Counted from the stretch's first letter, positions 28,765 through 38,311 are shown. The stretch: 64,000 nucleotides of DNA from Hyphomicrobiales bacterium (GCA_026400535.1 JAPLOU010000052.1:180715-244714), one strand, 5' to 3'. Numbers and translations: made by a program. Notes: generated by a model from the sequence alone, not told the origin.

Positions 28765-30258
28765 TCATTCCAGCCGCTCTGGCAGATGGTCTGTCGCCGC
28801 AAGATCCGAGAATCGTGTCACCTCCGCGTCAAACTGCAGTTGCACGGTCCCGGTCGGCCCGTGGCGCTGCTTGCCGATGATCAGTTCGGCCTTGCCATGG
28901 ATCATGTCCATCTCGGCCTGCCATTTGAAGTGCTCCTCAGTGCCGAGCTTCGGCTCGCGGTTCTTGACGTAGTACTCCTCCCGGAACACGAACATGACGA
29001 CGTCCGCGTCCTGCTCGATTGAGCCCGACTCGCGCAGATCCTGCAATTGCGGCCGCTTGTCATCGCGCGACTCCACGCCACGAGAAAGCTGGGACAGGGC
29101 GATGACGGGAACATTCAGCTCCTTCGCCAGCGCTTTCAGGCCGGTGGTGATCTCCGTCACCTCCTGCACGCGGTTGTCACCCTTCTTGGCTGAACCCGAC
29201 AGAAGCTGGAGATAGTCGATGAACAGCACATCGAGTCCGCGCTGGCGCTTGAGGCGCCGCGCCCGCGCCACGAGTTGCGCGATCGAAATGCCGCCGGTCT
29301 GGTCGATATAGAGCGGCATCTTCTCAATGTCGGCCGCAACATCGGACAGGCGGTAGAACTCGCTCTCGGTGATCTTGCCTTGCCGGATCTTGTAGGACGA
29401 AATCCCGGCCTGTTCGGCGATGATGCGGGTTGCAAGCTGCTCGGCCGACATTTCGAGCGAAAAAAATCCGACGATCGCTCCGTTCACCGTCTTGATTATG
29501 CCATCGGGCTGCTTTTCGCCCTTGTAGCCCTTGGCCATGTTGAATGCGATGTTGGTGGCCAGCGAGGTCTTGCCCATGGCCGGGCGTCCGGCAATGATGA
29601 TCAGGTCCGAATTCTGGAACCCGCCCATGCGCTGGTCGAGGTCGCGCAAGCCCGTTGCAAGGCCCGAAAGGCCGCCGTCGCGCTCGTAGGCGCGGGCGGC
29701 CATGTCGATTGCGGTTGACATGGCCGTCGAAAAAGCCTGGAAGCCGCCTTCGTAGCGGCCTTTCTCGGCCAGGGCGAATAGCTTGCGTTCCGCTTCCTCG
29801 ATCTGCTCGCGCGGCGGGGAATCCACCGGTGAATCATAGGCCACGTTGACCAGTTCCTCGCCGACCGTGATCAGGCTGCGGCGGATCGCCAGGTCGTAGA
29901 TCGTTTGGCCATAGTCCTGTGCATTGATGACAGTTGTGGCCTCCGCAGCGAGGCGCGCGAGGTACTGCGTCACGGTGGCTCCGCCAAGATCGGCATCGCC
30001 GAGGAATGTCTTCAGGGTGATCGGATTGGCGATCTTGCCAGCGCGGATCAAGCTCGCCGTCGTTTCGTAGATGCGAATGTGCACCGGTTCGAAGAAATGC
30101 TCGGGCAACAGGAAGTCCGATACGCGGTAAAACGCATCATTATTGACGAGAATGGCGCCAAGCAGCGCCTGTTCTGCCTCGGTATTGTTGGGCGCCACCC
30201 GATAGGATACGTCGTGCGACGCATCGAGCTTGGCCGCAAGGACGGTCACGTTGGACAT
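28765..30258 (-). CDS. dnaB: Replicative DNA helicase DnaB
   Basis: A hexameric 5'-3' helicase at the replication fork. The N-terminal primase-interaction domain is followed by a RecA-like domain with Walker A GRPAMGKTSLATN near residue 225 and FIDYLQL as the Walker B region. ATG 30258 (MSNVTVLAAKLD) is preferred to 30333. After the Walker A helix there is an insertion of about 20 residues (GYKGEKQPDGIIKT), as in other alphaproteobacterial DnaB. No intein is present. Confidence 0.97.
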   Translation of the reverse strand: MSNVTVLAAKLDASHDVSYRVAPNNTEAEQALLGAILVNNDAFYRVSDFLLPEHFFEPVHIRIYETTASLIRAGKIANPITLKTFLGDADLGGATVTQYLARLAAEATTVINAQDYGQTIYDLAIRRSLITVGEELVNVAYDSPVDSPPREQIEEAERKLFALAEKGRYEGGFQAFSTAMSTAIDMAARAYERDGGLSGLATGLRDLDQRMGGFQNSDLIIIAGRPAMGKTSLATNIAFNMAKGYKGEKQPDGIIKTVNGAIVGFFSLEMSAEQLATRIIAEQAGISSYKIRQGKITESEFYRLSDVAADIEKMPLYIDQTGGISIAQLVARARRLKRQRGLDVLFIDYLQLLSGSAKKGDNRVQEVTEITTGLKALAKELNVPVIALSQLSRGVESRDDKRPQLQDLRESGSIEQDADVVMFVFREEYYVKNREPKLGTEEHFKWQAEMDMIHGKAELIIGKQRHGPTGTVQLQFDAEVTRFSDLAATDHLPERLE

Positions 30259-30355
30259 GGTTGCTTCCGATTGAGTCGGGATGGTGAGTGTAGCATTCCC
30301 AAGGGTAGTGGAAGCCCAAAACCGATGCCGCACATCAATTCACAGGGTGAACGGA

Positions 30356-30379
30356 AAAGGCCGCCCGAAGGCGGCCTTT
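30356..30379 (-). terminator. Terminator downstream of rplI
   Basis: A perfect 10-bp stem (30356-30365 with 30370-30379) with a UUCG loop on the minus strand, the stem running into TTTT. It lies 40 bases after the rplI stop and about 100 bases before dnaB, so it separates the rpsF-rplI operon from the dnaB-alr-radA group. The dnaB promoter should lie between it and 30258. Confidence 0.8.
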
Positions 30380-30419
30380 GCTTGCGTGTGGCAGTTTGAT
30401 CGCACCAGCGGCGCGGTGG

Positions 30420-30986
30420 TCACATTTCGGCGTTCGGGCCGGCTTCGGCCAGCGCCGCGCCGACTTCGAGGCCCAGATCATCGAGGTTGAATGCTTCGCG
30501 CAGGACGGCGACCTCGCCGCGGGCCTGCCGTTCGGCTTCCTCGGCGCTGCGGGCGACATTAGCCGTGATCTTGGCATCCACCTCTGGATGCAAGACGACG
30601 GCGAGCGTATAGACGCCCAGCGCCTTGATCGGGGTATTGATCACAACCTGACCCTTGCCCACCGAAACGCCGGCTGCGGCAATCGCGGCGGCAACGTCGC
30701 GTGCCGAAACCGAGCCATACAGCGTGCCGGATTCGCCGGCCTGACGGATAAGGACAAAGGACTGGCCATCGAGCGTCTCGGCAACCTTGGCCGCTTCGGC
30801 CTTGGCTTCAAGATTGCGGGCCTCAAGCTGGGCGCGCTGGGTCGCAAAGCGCTGCTTGTTGGCGTCGGTGGCGCGCAGGGCCTTGCCGCGTGGCAGGAGG
30901 AAATTGCGTCCATAGCCGTCGCGGACGCGAACGACTTCGCCCATCTGGCCAAGCTTGGCGACGCGTTCGAGCAGAATGACTTCCAT
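30420..30986 (-). CDS. rplI: 50S ribosomal protein L9
   Basis: The 50S protein L9, two globular domains joined by a long helix. ATG 30986 gives the family N terminus [16 protein letters not shown], followed by [15 protein letters not shown]. Its 188 residues make it longer than the 150 of E. coli, because of an extended acidic/alanine-rich C terminus. It is the last gene of the rpsF-rpsR-DUF2232-rplI operon. Confidence 0.97.
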   Translation of the reverse strand: MEVILLERVAKLGQMGEVVRVRDGYGRNFLLPRGKALRATDANKQRFATQRAQLEARNLEAKAEAAKVAETLDGQSFVLIRQAGESGTLYGSVSARDVAAAIAAAGVSVGKGQVVINTPIKALGVYTLAVVLHPEVDAKITANVARSAEEAERQARGEVAVLREAFNLDDLGLEVGAALAEAGPNAEM

Positions 30987-31014
30987 TGCAGGTCTCCGTG
31001 GGTGTTGCTGGATA

Positions 31015-31974
31015 TCAGGTGGTCGGGGTGATCGGGGGCTGCTGCGCTCGCCGCGCACGGATGCGCAGGACGCAGTCGAGAAATCCGAAGATGGCGATGA
31101 GCGGTGCCAGGACGGTCGCGCCAACCATCAGGCCCAGATACAGTGCGAACAGCAGTCCGCCCCGCATGGGGCGCCCAGCCGACATCTCGTGGATTCCGGC
31201 AAGGCCATTGAGCAAGAAGGCCGCGGTCAGCGCGCCCAGAACGGCCATGCCGAAAAAGCCGGGAAATCCGGGAACGAACGCCAGGACAAGGGCTGCGAGC
31301 AGCACGCCAAGCGCTTCGCGCGGCAGATTGAGCGACGCAATCACCGGCCATGGACGCGGCAGGCGGCCAGACATGTGCACCGCCTTTGCCGCAATCCACA
31401 GGTTGGCCGCCAGCATCGGCACCAGGGAGGCGCCGGCGAGGAAAGGCGCCCATGTCGCAAGGGCTGACGCAACCTCGTCAACGCTCATGTTCGCGGGCAG
31501 CTGAATCGGTTGAAGGCCCGGCACCCGGCCGGACAGAACCGCGGCGATCGAACGCTGCATGGTGGTGGTGTAGGCCTCGTGGCTGCCGGCGATCGCCATT
31601 GCGCCGACAAGTGTCACCAGCGCCGCCGTTCCGGCCATAAAGAGCAACAGGCGGCCGAGCGGATACCATTCGGTTTGGCCGCGCGCATCGCTCCGGCCAA
31701 GCAACACGAGATAGGCCATCCCCCAGGCAGGAAGTGCAATCCCGATCGCAAAAGCGAGCCCGGCCTGATAGCGCAGCGCAAGTGAAAGGCCGATGGCGCC
31801 TGCGATCGCGGCGATGAGTCCGGCGCGGTGCCGCCAGCCCAGAGCCGCGATGAATACGGGCAACGGGGCTGCATAGGACAGGAGCATCGCCAGCGGTGAT
31901 CCTGTGATCACCACCGCAAACAGGAGCGCGGATACAAGACCCGCGCCGATGCCGGCAAATACATGGCTCATCAT
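31015..31974 (-). CDS. DUF2232 family membrane protein
   Basis: A 319-residue protein with about eight transmembrane helices, matching the DUF2232 family found between rpsR and rplI in alphaproteobacteria. Visible marks are an N terminus with glycine-rich helix ([14 protein letters not shown]), an internal periplasmic loop with [13 protein letters not shown], and C-terminal [13 protein letters not shown]. The function is unknown. The last 15 residues are Arg/Pro-rich. It is separated from rpsR by two hairpins. Confidence 0.85.
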   Translation of the reverse strand: MMSHVFAGIGAGLVSALLFAVVITGSPLAMLLSYAAPLPVFIAALGWRHRAGLIAAIAGAIGLSLALRYQAGLAFAIGIALPAWGMAYLVLLGRSDARGQTEWYPLGRLLLFMAGTAALVTLVGAMAIAGSHEAYTTTMQRSIAAVLSGRVPGLQPIQLPANMSVDEVASALATWAPFLAGASLVPMLAANLWIAAKAVHMSGRLPRPWPVIASLNLPREALGVLLAALVLAFVPGFPGFFGMAVLGALTAAFLLNGLAGIHEMSAGRPMRGGLLFALYLGLMVGATVLAPLIAIFGFLDCVLRIRARRAQQPPITPTT

Positions 31975-32016
31975 TTGTCCTGCTGTCCCGCTGCTCGGAT
32001 CAATCCGGCAGGGTGA

Positions 32017-32060
32017 GAAGCCCGGGGCTTCAACGGACCCGGCGGGGTTGCACCGCCGGG
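32017..32060 (-). terminator. Two hairpins between rpsR and DUF2232
   Basis: Directly after the rpsR stop on the minus strand lies CCCGGCGG paired with CCGCCGGG (32038-32045 with 32053-32060), then the palindrome GAAGCCC-G-GGGCTTC (32017-32031). There is no clear U tract. They may attenuate transcription between the abundant ribosomal proteins and the membrane protein, or protect the rpsF-rpsR mRNA 3' end. Confidence 0.4.
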
Positions 32061-32073
32061 CGACTGTCTGGCA

Positions 32074-32310
32074 TCAGCTGATCACGTAAGGCAACAGTCC
32101 CAGAAAGCGGGCGCGCTTGATGGCAGTTGCCAGTTCGCGCTGCTTCTTGGCGCAGACGGCCGTGATGCGGGAGGGAACGATCTTGCCGCGCTCGGAGATG
32201 TAGCGCGAGAGCAGCTTGACATCCTTGTAATCGATTTTCGGGGCGCCTTCGCCCGAGAACGGGCAGGACTTGCGGCGGCGGAAGAACGGGCGGCGTGCAC
32301 CTGCGGTCAT
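32074..32310 (-). CDS. rpsR: 30S ribosomal protein S18
   Basis: A 78-residue ribosomal protein that binds S6 on the platform of the 30S subunit. The family core [17 protein letters not shown] and [21 protein letters not shown] are complete. It starts 2 bases after the rpsF stop. A cysteine (KSCPFSGEG) lies at the N terminus. Confidence 0.98.
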   Translation of the reverse strand: MTAGARRPFFRRRKSCPFSGEGAPKIDYKDVKLLSRYISERGKIVPSRITAVCAKKQRELATAIKRARFLGLLPYVIS

Positions 32311-32312
32311 GA

Positions 32313-32726
32313 TCAGAACTCCTCGCCAACTTCTTCTTCGTCACGGCGGCGTGGCGGACGCTCGTCGCCAAACCGCTCGCGGTCACGGCGCTCATCGCGC
32401 TCACGCTTCTGAAGCATGGCGGACGGACCGTCCTCATGCTCTTCCACGCGGATCGTGATGAAGCGCAGCACATCTTCGTTCAGACGCATCTGACGCTCCA
32501 TCTCGGCGACCGCCGAGGGCGGGCTCGAGATGTTGAGCAGCGAATAATGCGCCTTGCGGTTCTTCTTGATGCGATAGGCGAGGGACTTGACGCCCCAGTA
32601 CTCGACCTTGCCGACCGTGCCGCCGCCAGCTTCGATGATGCCCTTGAACTGGTCGATCAGGGCCTCGACAGCCTGCGCGCTCACATCCTGGCGCGCCATG
32701 AAGATATGTTCGTAAAGATGAGCCAT
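32313..32726 (-). CDS. rpsF: 30S ribosomal protein S6
   Basis: The S6 protein of the 30S platform, binding partner of S18. ATG 32726 ([14 protein letters not shown]) is preceded on the minus strand by AGGAAGG and is clearly better than the longer frame from 32810. [20 protein letters not shown] is the family core. The C-terminal 40 residues are highly charged (Arg/Glu/Asp) and end EEEVGEEF. It is the first gene of its operon. Confidence 0.98.
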   Translation of the reverse strand: MAHLYEHIFMARQDVSAQAVEALIDQFKGIIEAGGGTVGKVEYWGVKSLAYRIKKNRKAHYSLLNISSPPSAVAEMERQMRLNEDVLRFITIRVEEHEDGPSAMLQKRERDERRDRERFGDERPPRRRDEEEVGEEF

Positions 32727-33126
32727 TGGCCTTCCTTCTGTTCTCGATGCTGCTGCCCGGCGCAAAGCCCTTCGAGCCAAATCCCATGCGGCCAGATCGT
32801 TCCAGATCATTCCGCGCGGAAGGCCCGATTTGCTGTCGAAGGCGGAGACAAGGAGTGTCGGGGAAATCCCCTCGCGTGACTGACAACGGATGTCACACGC
32901 ACTCTTTCAGCCCCCGGCCGAGGCAATCAATCGCGTGCTGATACATGAGCAGGTGCTGCAATGCAACAGTGAAGGGCGCGCATGACGCGCACCACAGGTT
33001 CTTCGGACGGCTTCAGCGGCGTCGGCGCGAATTCGACTTGCTGAGTGACGACGCGATCGGCTGCCCTTGACGGGCCATGCCAAAACGGCCACTTCCGCGC
33101 CACTCGGCAAGCAAAGGAATGGCACA
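32727..33126. other. Divergent intergenic region between rpsF and fabD
   Basis: About 400 bases between two divergently transcribed operons. No ORF with credible codon use or start signal is visible. Promoters for both directions must lie here; a CTTGACG hexamer at 33066-33072 could be the -35 box for fabD, but I see no good -10 at the right spacing. There are no long repeats. Confidence 0.5.
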
Positions 33127-34071
33127 ATGAGCATGGCGTTGATCTGTCCGGGGCAGGGCAGCCAGGCGGTGGGCATGGGCAAGGCGCTGGCCGATGCCTT
33201 TCCGGTGGCGGCGTCGGTCTTCCGCGAGGTGGACGAAGCCCTGGCACAGAACCTCTCCGCCATCATGTGGGATGGCCCCGCCGACGCCTTGACGCTGACG
33301 GCGAACACCCAACCGGCGCTCATGGCGGTGTCAGTCGCCGTGGTCCGCGTGCTGCAGGCCGAGGCTGGGCTGGATCTGAGGCGCGATGTCGCCTTCGTCG
33401 CTGGCCACTCGCTTGGCGAATACTCCGCTCTTGCGGCGGCGGGCACGTTCTCGGTTGCCGACGCCGCGCGGCTTCTGCGCATTCGCGGCGTCGCGATGCA
33501 GAAGGCGGTTCCTGCCGGCGCAGGCGCCATGGCGGCGCTGATCGGCGTCGAACTCGATGCCGCCCGTGCCATTGCCGCTGATGCTGCGCAAGACGAAGTG
33601 TGTCAGGCCGCAAACGACAATGGCGGCGGACAGGTCGTGCTGTCCGGATCGAAGGCCGCCGTCGAGCGCGCCATGGCGATCGCAGCCGAGCGCGGCGTGC
33701 GCCGCGCCGTGCTGCTGCCCGTCTCCGCGCCGTTCCATTGCGCTCTGATGCAGCCGGCGGCGGAGGCGATGCGAGCGGCCCTGGCGACCGTGACGATGCA
33801 CGCGCCTGCCGCACCGGTCATGGCCAATGTCGGCGCGGCCCCGCTGAATGACCCGGCCGCAATCCGTGACAGCCTGGTGGCGCAGGTCACCGGCACGGTG
33901 CGCTGGCGCGAAGGCGTCGAGGCAATGGCGTCTGCTGGCGTCACGCAGTTCTGGGAGGTCGGGTCGGGCAAGGTGCTCACCGGCCTCGGCAAGCGCATCG
34001 CAGCAGGCGCCACCTTCAGCGCGGTTGGTGGGCCCGACGAGATCGCAGCTTACATCGCCGCACGCGGCTGA
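33127..34071 (+). CDS. fabD: Malonyl-CoA-ACP transacylase
   Basis: Transfers malonyl groups from CoA to ACP for fatty-acid synthesis. GHSLGEYSAL near residue 93 holds the catalytic serine, CPGQGSQ is the N-terminal loop, and the catalytic histidine lies in VSAPFHCALM. ATG 33127 (MSMALICPGQG) is preferred, with an AAGGAAT ribosome-binding site; the frame opens upstream to 33067. Length is 314 residues. fabG follows after 21 bases. Confidence 0.97.
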   Translation: MSMALICPGQGSQAVGMGKALADAFPVAASVFREVDEALAQNLSAIMWDGPADALTLTANTQPALMAVSVAVVRVLQAEAGLDLRRDVAFVAGHSLGEYSALAAAGTFSVADAARLLRIRGVAMQKAVPAGAGAMAALIGVELDAARAIAADAAQDEVCQAANDNGGGQVVLSGSKAAVERAMAIAAERGVRRAVLLPVSAPFHCALMQPAAEAMRAALATVTMHAPAAPVMANVGAAPLNDPAAIRDSLVAQVTGTVRWREGVEAMASAGVTQFWEVGSGKVLTGLGKRIAAGATFSAVGGPDEIAAYIAARG

Positions 34072-34092
34072 ACGTTCACAAGGATCAGGACC

Positions 34093-34830
34093 ATGTTCGC
34101 ATTGACAGGCAAGACCGCGCTGGTCACCGGCGCAACCGGCGGAATCGGCGGGGCCATCGCCCGCGCGCTCGCGGCGCAGGGCGCCCGCGTTGCGGTATCC
34201 GGCACGCGTGTGGAGGTACTGGAGGCGCTTGCTGCCGAACTCGGCGGAGGGGCCATCGCTCTGCCCTGCAATCTCTCTGACCCAGCCTCGGTCGAGGCGC
34301 TGGTGCCGGCGGCGGATGTGGCGCTGGGGCAGGTCGACATTCTTGTCAATAATGCCGGCATCACCCGCGACAACCTCTTCCTGCGCATGAAGGACGAGGA
34401 GTGGGAGCAGGTCATCGCGGTTAATCTGACTGCTTCCTTCCGACTGATGCGGGCCGCCGTGAAGGGCATGATGCGCCGCCGCAATGGCCGCATCATCTCG
34501 ATCGGCTCGGTCGTCGGCACCACAGGCAATCCGGGGCAGGGCAACTACGCCGCCTCGAAGGCGGGCCTGATCGGGATGAGCAAGGCATTGGCCGCCGAGG
34601 TCGCCAGCCGGGGCGTCACGGTCAATGTGATCGCGCCGGGCTTCATTGAGTCGCCCATGACGGAGGCGCTGAACGACAAGCAGCGCGAGGCCATTCTGGG
34701 AAATGTGCCGATGGGCCGGCTCGGAACCGGCAGCGATATCGCTGCGGCGGCTGTGTTCCTGGCGAGCTCCGAAGCCGCCTACCTGACTGGACAGACCCTC
34801 CATGTGAATGGCGGAATGGCAATGATCTGA
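34093..34830 (+). CDS. fabG: 3-oxoacyl-ACP reductase
   Basis: An NADPH-dependent reductase of the fatty-acid elongation cycle. SDR features are TGATGGIGGAIA for cofactor binding, NNAGITRDNLF, the catalytic serine in IGSVVGTTGNPG and the Tyr-Lys pair in YAASKAG. Its 245 residues match the family. It lies between fabD and acpP, as in most proteobacteria. Confidence 0.97.
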   Translation: MFALTGKTALVTGATGGIGGAIARALAAQGARVAVSGTRVEVLEALAAELGGGAIALPCNLSDPASVEALVPAADVALGQVDILVNNAGITRDNLFLRMKDEEWEQVIAVNLTASFRLMRAAVKGMMRRRNGRIISIGSVVGTTGNPGQGNYAASKAGLIGMSKALAAEVASRGVTVNVIAPGFIESPMTEALNDKQREAILGNVPMGRLGTGSDIAAAAVFLASSEAAYLTGQTLHVNGGMAMI

Positions 34831-34976
34831 GGGTGTTGCGGACGGTAGCCCCGGATTCCCTGCTTGAGGCCACTTGGAATATGGCAGTTTTTGCGCCACA
34901 GTTTATTCTCCTGTTGACGCGGTGCGGGGGCTTGACGGATTGATCCGGGTTGGGCTTTTGCATTGCTGGGTGGAGG

Positions 34977-34998
34977 GGTCTTCGATGTCCAGAAGACC
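34977..34998 (+). promoter_or_regulatory. Hairpin over the start of the acpP leader ORF
   Basis: GGTCTTC (34977-34983) pairs perfectly with GAAGACC (34992-34998), closing an 8-base loop that contains the ATG of the 28-codon leader ORF at 34985. The ribosome-binding-like GGAGG (34972-34976) lies directly before the stem. Folding would expose or hide the leader start. No U tract follows, so it is not a classical terminator. Confidence 0.5.
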
Positions 34999-35071
34999 AG
35001 TGCCAGTCGATTTCAAGCGGCTTGCGTCGGACGCTGGCCGGAAACAAAGAGCGAAGAGGACTTGTCCATGA
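34985..35071 (+). CDS. Candidate 28-residue leader peptide of acpP
   Basis: A short ORF absent from usual annotation. ATG 34985 has GGAGG at 34972-34976, 8 bases upstream. The stop TGA (35069-35071) overlaps the acpP ATG (35068-35070) in an ATGA arrangement. The peptide begins [13 protein letters not shown] and is very basic, with nine Arg/Lys in 28 residues. acpP also has its own ribosome-binding site, AGAGGA, ending 7 bases before its ATG. The arrangement suggests translational coupling or a regulatory leader. It could be fortuitous, since an ORF this short can occur by chance. Confidence 0.45.
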   Translation: MSRRPVPVDFKRLASDAGRKQRAKRTCP

Positions 35072-35307
35072 GCGATGTCGCGGAGCGCGTGAAGAAGATC
35101 GTGGTCGAACATCTTGGCGTCGAAGCCGACAAGGTCGTGGCTTCCGCCAACTTTATCGATGATCTGGGTGCTGACTCGCTGGATACGGTCGAGTTGGTGA
35201 TGGCGTTTGAAGAAGAGTTCAACGTCGAGATCCCGGATGATGCGGCCGAAACCATCGTCACCGTGGGCGATGCGGTGAAGTTCCTCGAAAAGAACGCGAC
35301 AGCTTGA
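35068..35307 (+). CDS. acpP: Acyl carrier protein
   Basis: A 79-residue acidic four-helix protein that carries growing acyl chains on a phosphopantetheine arm. The modified serine is Ser37 in [14 protein letters not shown] 35068 ([10 protein letters not shown]) has an AGAGGA ribosome-binding site; the track-long frame from 34963 is not a natural start. It lies between fabG and fabF, separated from fabG by a 237-base leader with a hairpin and a small ORF. Confidence 0.97.
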   Translation: MSDVAERVKKIVVEHLGVEADKVVASANFIDDLGADSLDTVELVMAFEEEFNVEIPDDAAETIVTVGDAVKFLEKNATA

Positions 35308-35359
35308 GCGCACGCCATATGGCCGCTTCATCGTCGATTCGCTGACCGGAGGTCGACCA

Positions 35360-36622
35360 GTGCGGCGTGTGGTTGTGACCGGCCTCGGCACGGTGTCGCC
35401 TCTGGCGTGCGGTGTCGAGGCAACATGGACTCGCCTTCTGGCTGGGCAAAGCGCTGCCCGGCCGCTTGTCCATTTCGATGCGAGCGACCTGCCATGCCGC
35501 ATCGGCTGCGTTCCGCCGAAGGGCGATGGCGCAGGCGGAACCTACAATCCCGACGATTGGATGGAGCCCAAGGAGCAGCGCAAGGTCGACGAATTCATCG
35601 TCTATGCCATGTCCGCCGCCACCCAGGCCTTGCGTGACGCCTGCTGGAAACCTCAGACCTACGAAGAGCAGACCACGACAGGGGTGATGATCGGCTCCGG
35701 CATCGGCGGGATTGGCGGCATTTATGATGGCTCGATTACCCTGCATGAGAAGGGACCCCGCCGTCTGTCGCCCTTCTTCATCCCGGGGCGTCTTGCGAAC
35801 CTCGCCTCAGGTTATGTTTCGATCGAGCACGGGCTCAAGGGTCCGAACCATTCGGTCGTGACCGCCTGCTCAACAGGGGCCCACGCGATCGGCGACGCTG
35901 CGCGCATCGTGGCGCTTGGTGATGCCGAAGTGATGCTGGCGGGCGGCACCGAGTCGGCGGTGAACCGGATCGGCATCGCCGGATTCTGCGCCTGCCGCGC
36001 GCTGTCGACATCATACAACGACACGCCTGAGAAGGCGTCTCGCCCCTATGACAAGGGCCGTGACGGCTTCGTCATGGGCGAGGGCGCTGCCGTTGTCGTG
36101 GTGGAGGCACTCGACCATGCGCTTGCGCGCGGTGCGAAGATCTATGCGGAGATTGTCGGCTACGGCATGTCCGGCGACGCTTTCCACATCACCTCGCCCT
36201 CGGAGGATGGCGACGGCGCCTACCGCTGCATGGCGGCCGCGCTGAAACGTGCCGGGATGGCGGCGTCAGACATCGACTACATCAATGCGCACGGCACATC
36301 GACGCCGCTCGGCGACGAGATTGAACTGCGCGCGATTGAACGGCTGCTTGGCGCACATGGCGCGCAGGTGTCGATGTCGTCGACCAAGTCGGCTGTCGGC
36401 CATCTGCTCGGCGCCGCAGGCGCCCTTGAAGCGATTTTTTCGATTCTCGCCATCCGGGACGGCGTGGCGCCACCGACGCTGAACCTCGACAATCCGTCTG
36501 TCGAGACCAGCATCGACCTTGTGCCGCATGTAGCCCGCAGACGGAAGATCGATGTCGCGCTCTCGAATTCCTTCGGATTTGGTGGTACCAACGCCTCGTT
36601 GATCTTCCGCCGCTACCAGTAG
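35360..36622 (+). CDS. fabF: 3-oxoacyl-ACP synthase II
   Basis: A condensing enzyme that elongates acyl-ACP chains. The catalytic cysteine is Cys170 in TACSTGAHA; the histidines lie in NAHGTSTPLGD (about 310) and SAVGHLLGAAG (about 347). The start is GTG 35360, with GGAGGT 7 bases upstream. Length is 420 residues. The start of mltG lies 108 bases downstream. Confidence 0.97.
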   Translation: MRRVVVTGLGTVSPLACGVEATWTRLLAGQSAARPLVHFDASDLPCRIGCVPPKGDGAGGTYNPDDWMEPKEQRKVDEFIVYAMSAATQALRDACWKPQTYEEQTTTGVMIGSGIGGIGGIYDGSITLHEKGPRRLSPFFIPGRLANLASGYVSIEHGLKGPNHSVVTACSTGAHAIGDAARIVALGDAEVMLAGGTESAVNRIGIAGFCACRALSTSYNDTPEKASRPYDKGRDGFVMGEGAAVVVVEALDHALARGAKIYAEIVGYGMSGDAFHITSPSEDGDGAYRCMAAALKRAGMAASDIDYINAHGTSTPLGDEIELRAIERLLGAHGAQVSMSSTKSAVGHLLGAAGALEAIFSILAIRDGVAPPTLNLDNPSVETSIDLVPHVARRRKIDVALSNSFGFGGTNASLIFRRYQ

Positions 36623-36657
36623 GACTGCTGGCGGCGTGCGAACAGGTCAACCCGCTT

Positions 36658-36685
36658 TTGACGCAATTGATCGCGACAGTTAGCT
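36658..36685 (+). promoter_or_regulatory. Weak promoter candidate before mltG
   Basis: TTGACG (36658-36663) and TTAGCT (36680-36685) are 16 bases apart in the 108-base fabF-mltG gap. This is a moderate match to a housekeeping promoter, with the expected start about 40 bases before the mltG ATG. It could also be chance. Confidence 0.25.
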
Positions 36686-36730
36686 TGGAAGTCTGACCTA
36701 GCGTCCCGATCTGGTGGAGACCAGTACCGC

Positions 36731-38221
36731 ATGAGCACTACGTCCTCCGGCTCGCAAATGCAGCGCGTCTCTCTGCGCAGCCCGTCGGAAGCCATGAAGC
36801 CCAGCGCCGCGCCGCCGCCACCCAAGAAGCCGAAGCGCCGCAAGGGCGGATTTCTCGGCTTTCTGAGCGCCGTCTTCACTGTCGGGCTGTTTTTGGCAGT
36901 TCTGGTCGGCGGTGCCTTCATCGTCGTCTCGCGCCAGTCTGCCGAGCCGGGCCCGCTGACCGCTGACAAGGCGATCGTGATTCCGCGCGACAGCGGCCTT
37001 GCCGAGATTGCCGAACAGCTCGAACGGGAGGGCGTGATCCGCAACACGATGATGTTCCGCATCGCCGGCTATGTGACGGGCGCCTGGAGCGGCCTTAGGG
37101 CCGGGGAATATCTTTTCAAGGCAAATATCAGCCCGCGCGAAGCGCTGGACGTGCTGACCTCCGGGCGGCCTGTGTTGCACTCGATCCTGATACCCGAAGG
37201 ATTGACCAGCGAGCAGATTATTGCCCGCCTGAGGGAGAATGAACTGCTCACCGGGGATGTAACGCAGATTCCGCGCGAGGGCGCGCTGCTGCCCGACACC
37301 TACCGCGTGGAGCGTGGCTCCACGCGCCAGCGCCTGCTGCAGACCATGGCCGAGAAGCAGCGCGAGGAAATGAACCGGATCTGGGCCCGCCGGGTTCCGG
37401 ACCTGCCGATCAAGACCCCTCAGGAACTGGTGACGCTGGCCTCCATCGTCGAGAAGGAGACCGGCCGGGCTGATGAGCGGCCGCGCGTGGCCGGCGTCTT
37501 CGTCAATCGCTTGAACCGCAGGATGAAGCTGCAGTCGGATCCCACGATTGTCTACGGCCTCGTGGGCGGCAAGGGCACGCTCGGCCGCGGCATCCTGCGC
37601 AACGAGATCACCCAGCCGACGCCGTACAACACCTATGTCATCGACGGGCTTCCGCCCGGCCCGATCGCCAATCCGGGTCGGGCGGCCATGGAAGCGGTCG
37701 CCAACCCGTCGCGTACCAGGGACCTGTTCTTCGTCGCCGACGGTACTGGCGGCCATGCCTTCGGCGAAACGCTGGAACAGCACAATCGCAACGTCGCACG
37801 CTGGCGCCAGATCGAGGCGTCGCGGCGCGAGGCCGGACGCCCATCGGCCGAAGCGAGCGTCGACCGATCCGAGCCGCCGCCAGTTGCGCCAGGGACACCG
37901 ACTGCCCCCGCCACGACGACGCCAGGGCAGCCTGACCGCCGCACGGAAGTCCCGCTTGGCTTTGATGCCGCGCGGTCCGGTCTTGTGACCAATGCTGACC
38001 CGGCGGCTGCCGATGTCGAGACCTTTCCGGTCCCGGCCGGGCGTCGCGCCGGCATGAGCCAGCCCACGCCACAGCCGGGCAGGCCTGCCGGGGCGACGGC
38101 GCCATCCGGCCAGCCCCGGCCGCGCGCCTTCGATGCCTCAGAAGGAACCGCGCGTGATCCCCTGCTCAACCGGAACTTCGATCTCAATTCAGCCAAGGTC
38201 ATCCCGAATATCAGGCCATGA
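36731..38221 (+). CDS. mltG: Endolytic murein transglycosylase MltG
   Basis: A membrane-bound lytic transglycosylase that cuts nascent glycan strands and sets their length. One transmembrane helix lies at about residues 40-62, after a Pro/Lys-rich cytoplasmic start. The catalytic glutamate is in SIVEKETGRADERP near residue 240. The YceG core ends near residue 365 with NPGRAAMEAVANP and HNRNVARWR. An extra C-terminal tail of about 120 residues, rich in Pro, Ala and Thr, follows; it is longer than in E. coli (340 residues). Confidence 0.95.
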   Translation: MSTTSSGSQMQRVSLRSPSEAMKPSAAPPPPKKPKRRKGGFLGFLSAVFTVGLFLAVLVGGAFIVVSRQSAEPGPLTADKAIVIPRDSGLAEIAEQLEREGVIRNTMMFRIAGYVTGAWSGLRAGEYLFKANISPREALDVLTSGRPVLHSILIPEGLTSEQIIARLRENELLTGDVTQIPREGALLPDTYRVERGSTRQRLLQTMAEKQREEMNRIWARRVPDLPIKTPQELVTLASIVEKETGRADERPRVAGVFVNRLNRRMKLQSDPTIVYGLVGGKGTLGRGILRNEITQPTPYNTYVIDGLPPGPIANPGRAAMEAVANPSRTRDLFFVADGTGGHAFGETLEQHNRNVARWRQIEASRREAGRPSAEASVDRSEPPPVAPGTPTAPATTTPGQPDRRTEVPLGFDAARSGLVTNADPAAADVETFPVPAGRRAGMSQPTPQPGRPAGATAPSGQPRPRAFDASEGTARDPLLNRNFDLNSAKVIPNIRP

Positions 38222-38311
38222 TCGGATCCTGACGGCCAATTCGGCTTTTCGCGCTGGCCAAAGCGCTTTACGGTCCCGCCAGCGGCGGCGGCGATTCCAG
38301 TGCGGGCGACG

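Noticed and set aside
34914..34960. Promoter before the acpP leader (two TTGACG hexamers at 34914 and 34932)
   Set aside because: Neither has a convincing -10 box at 16-18 bases, so no promoter is annotated.
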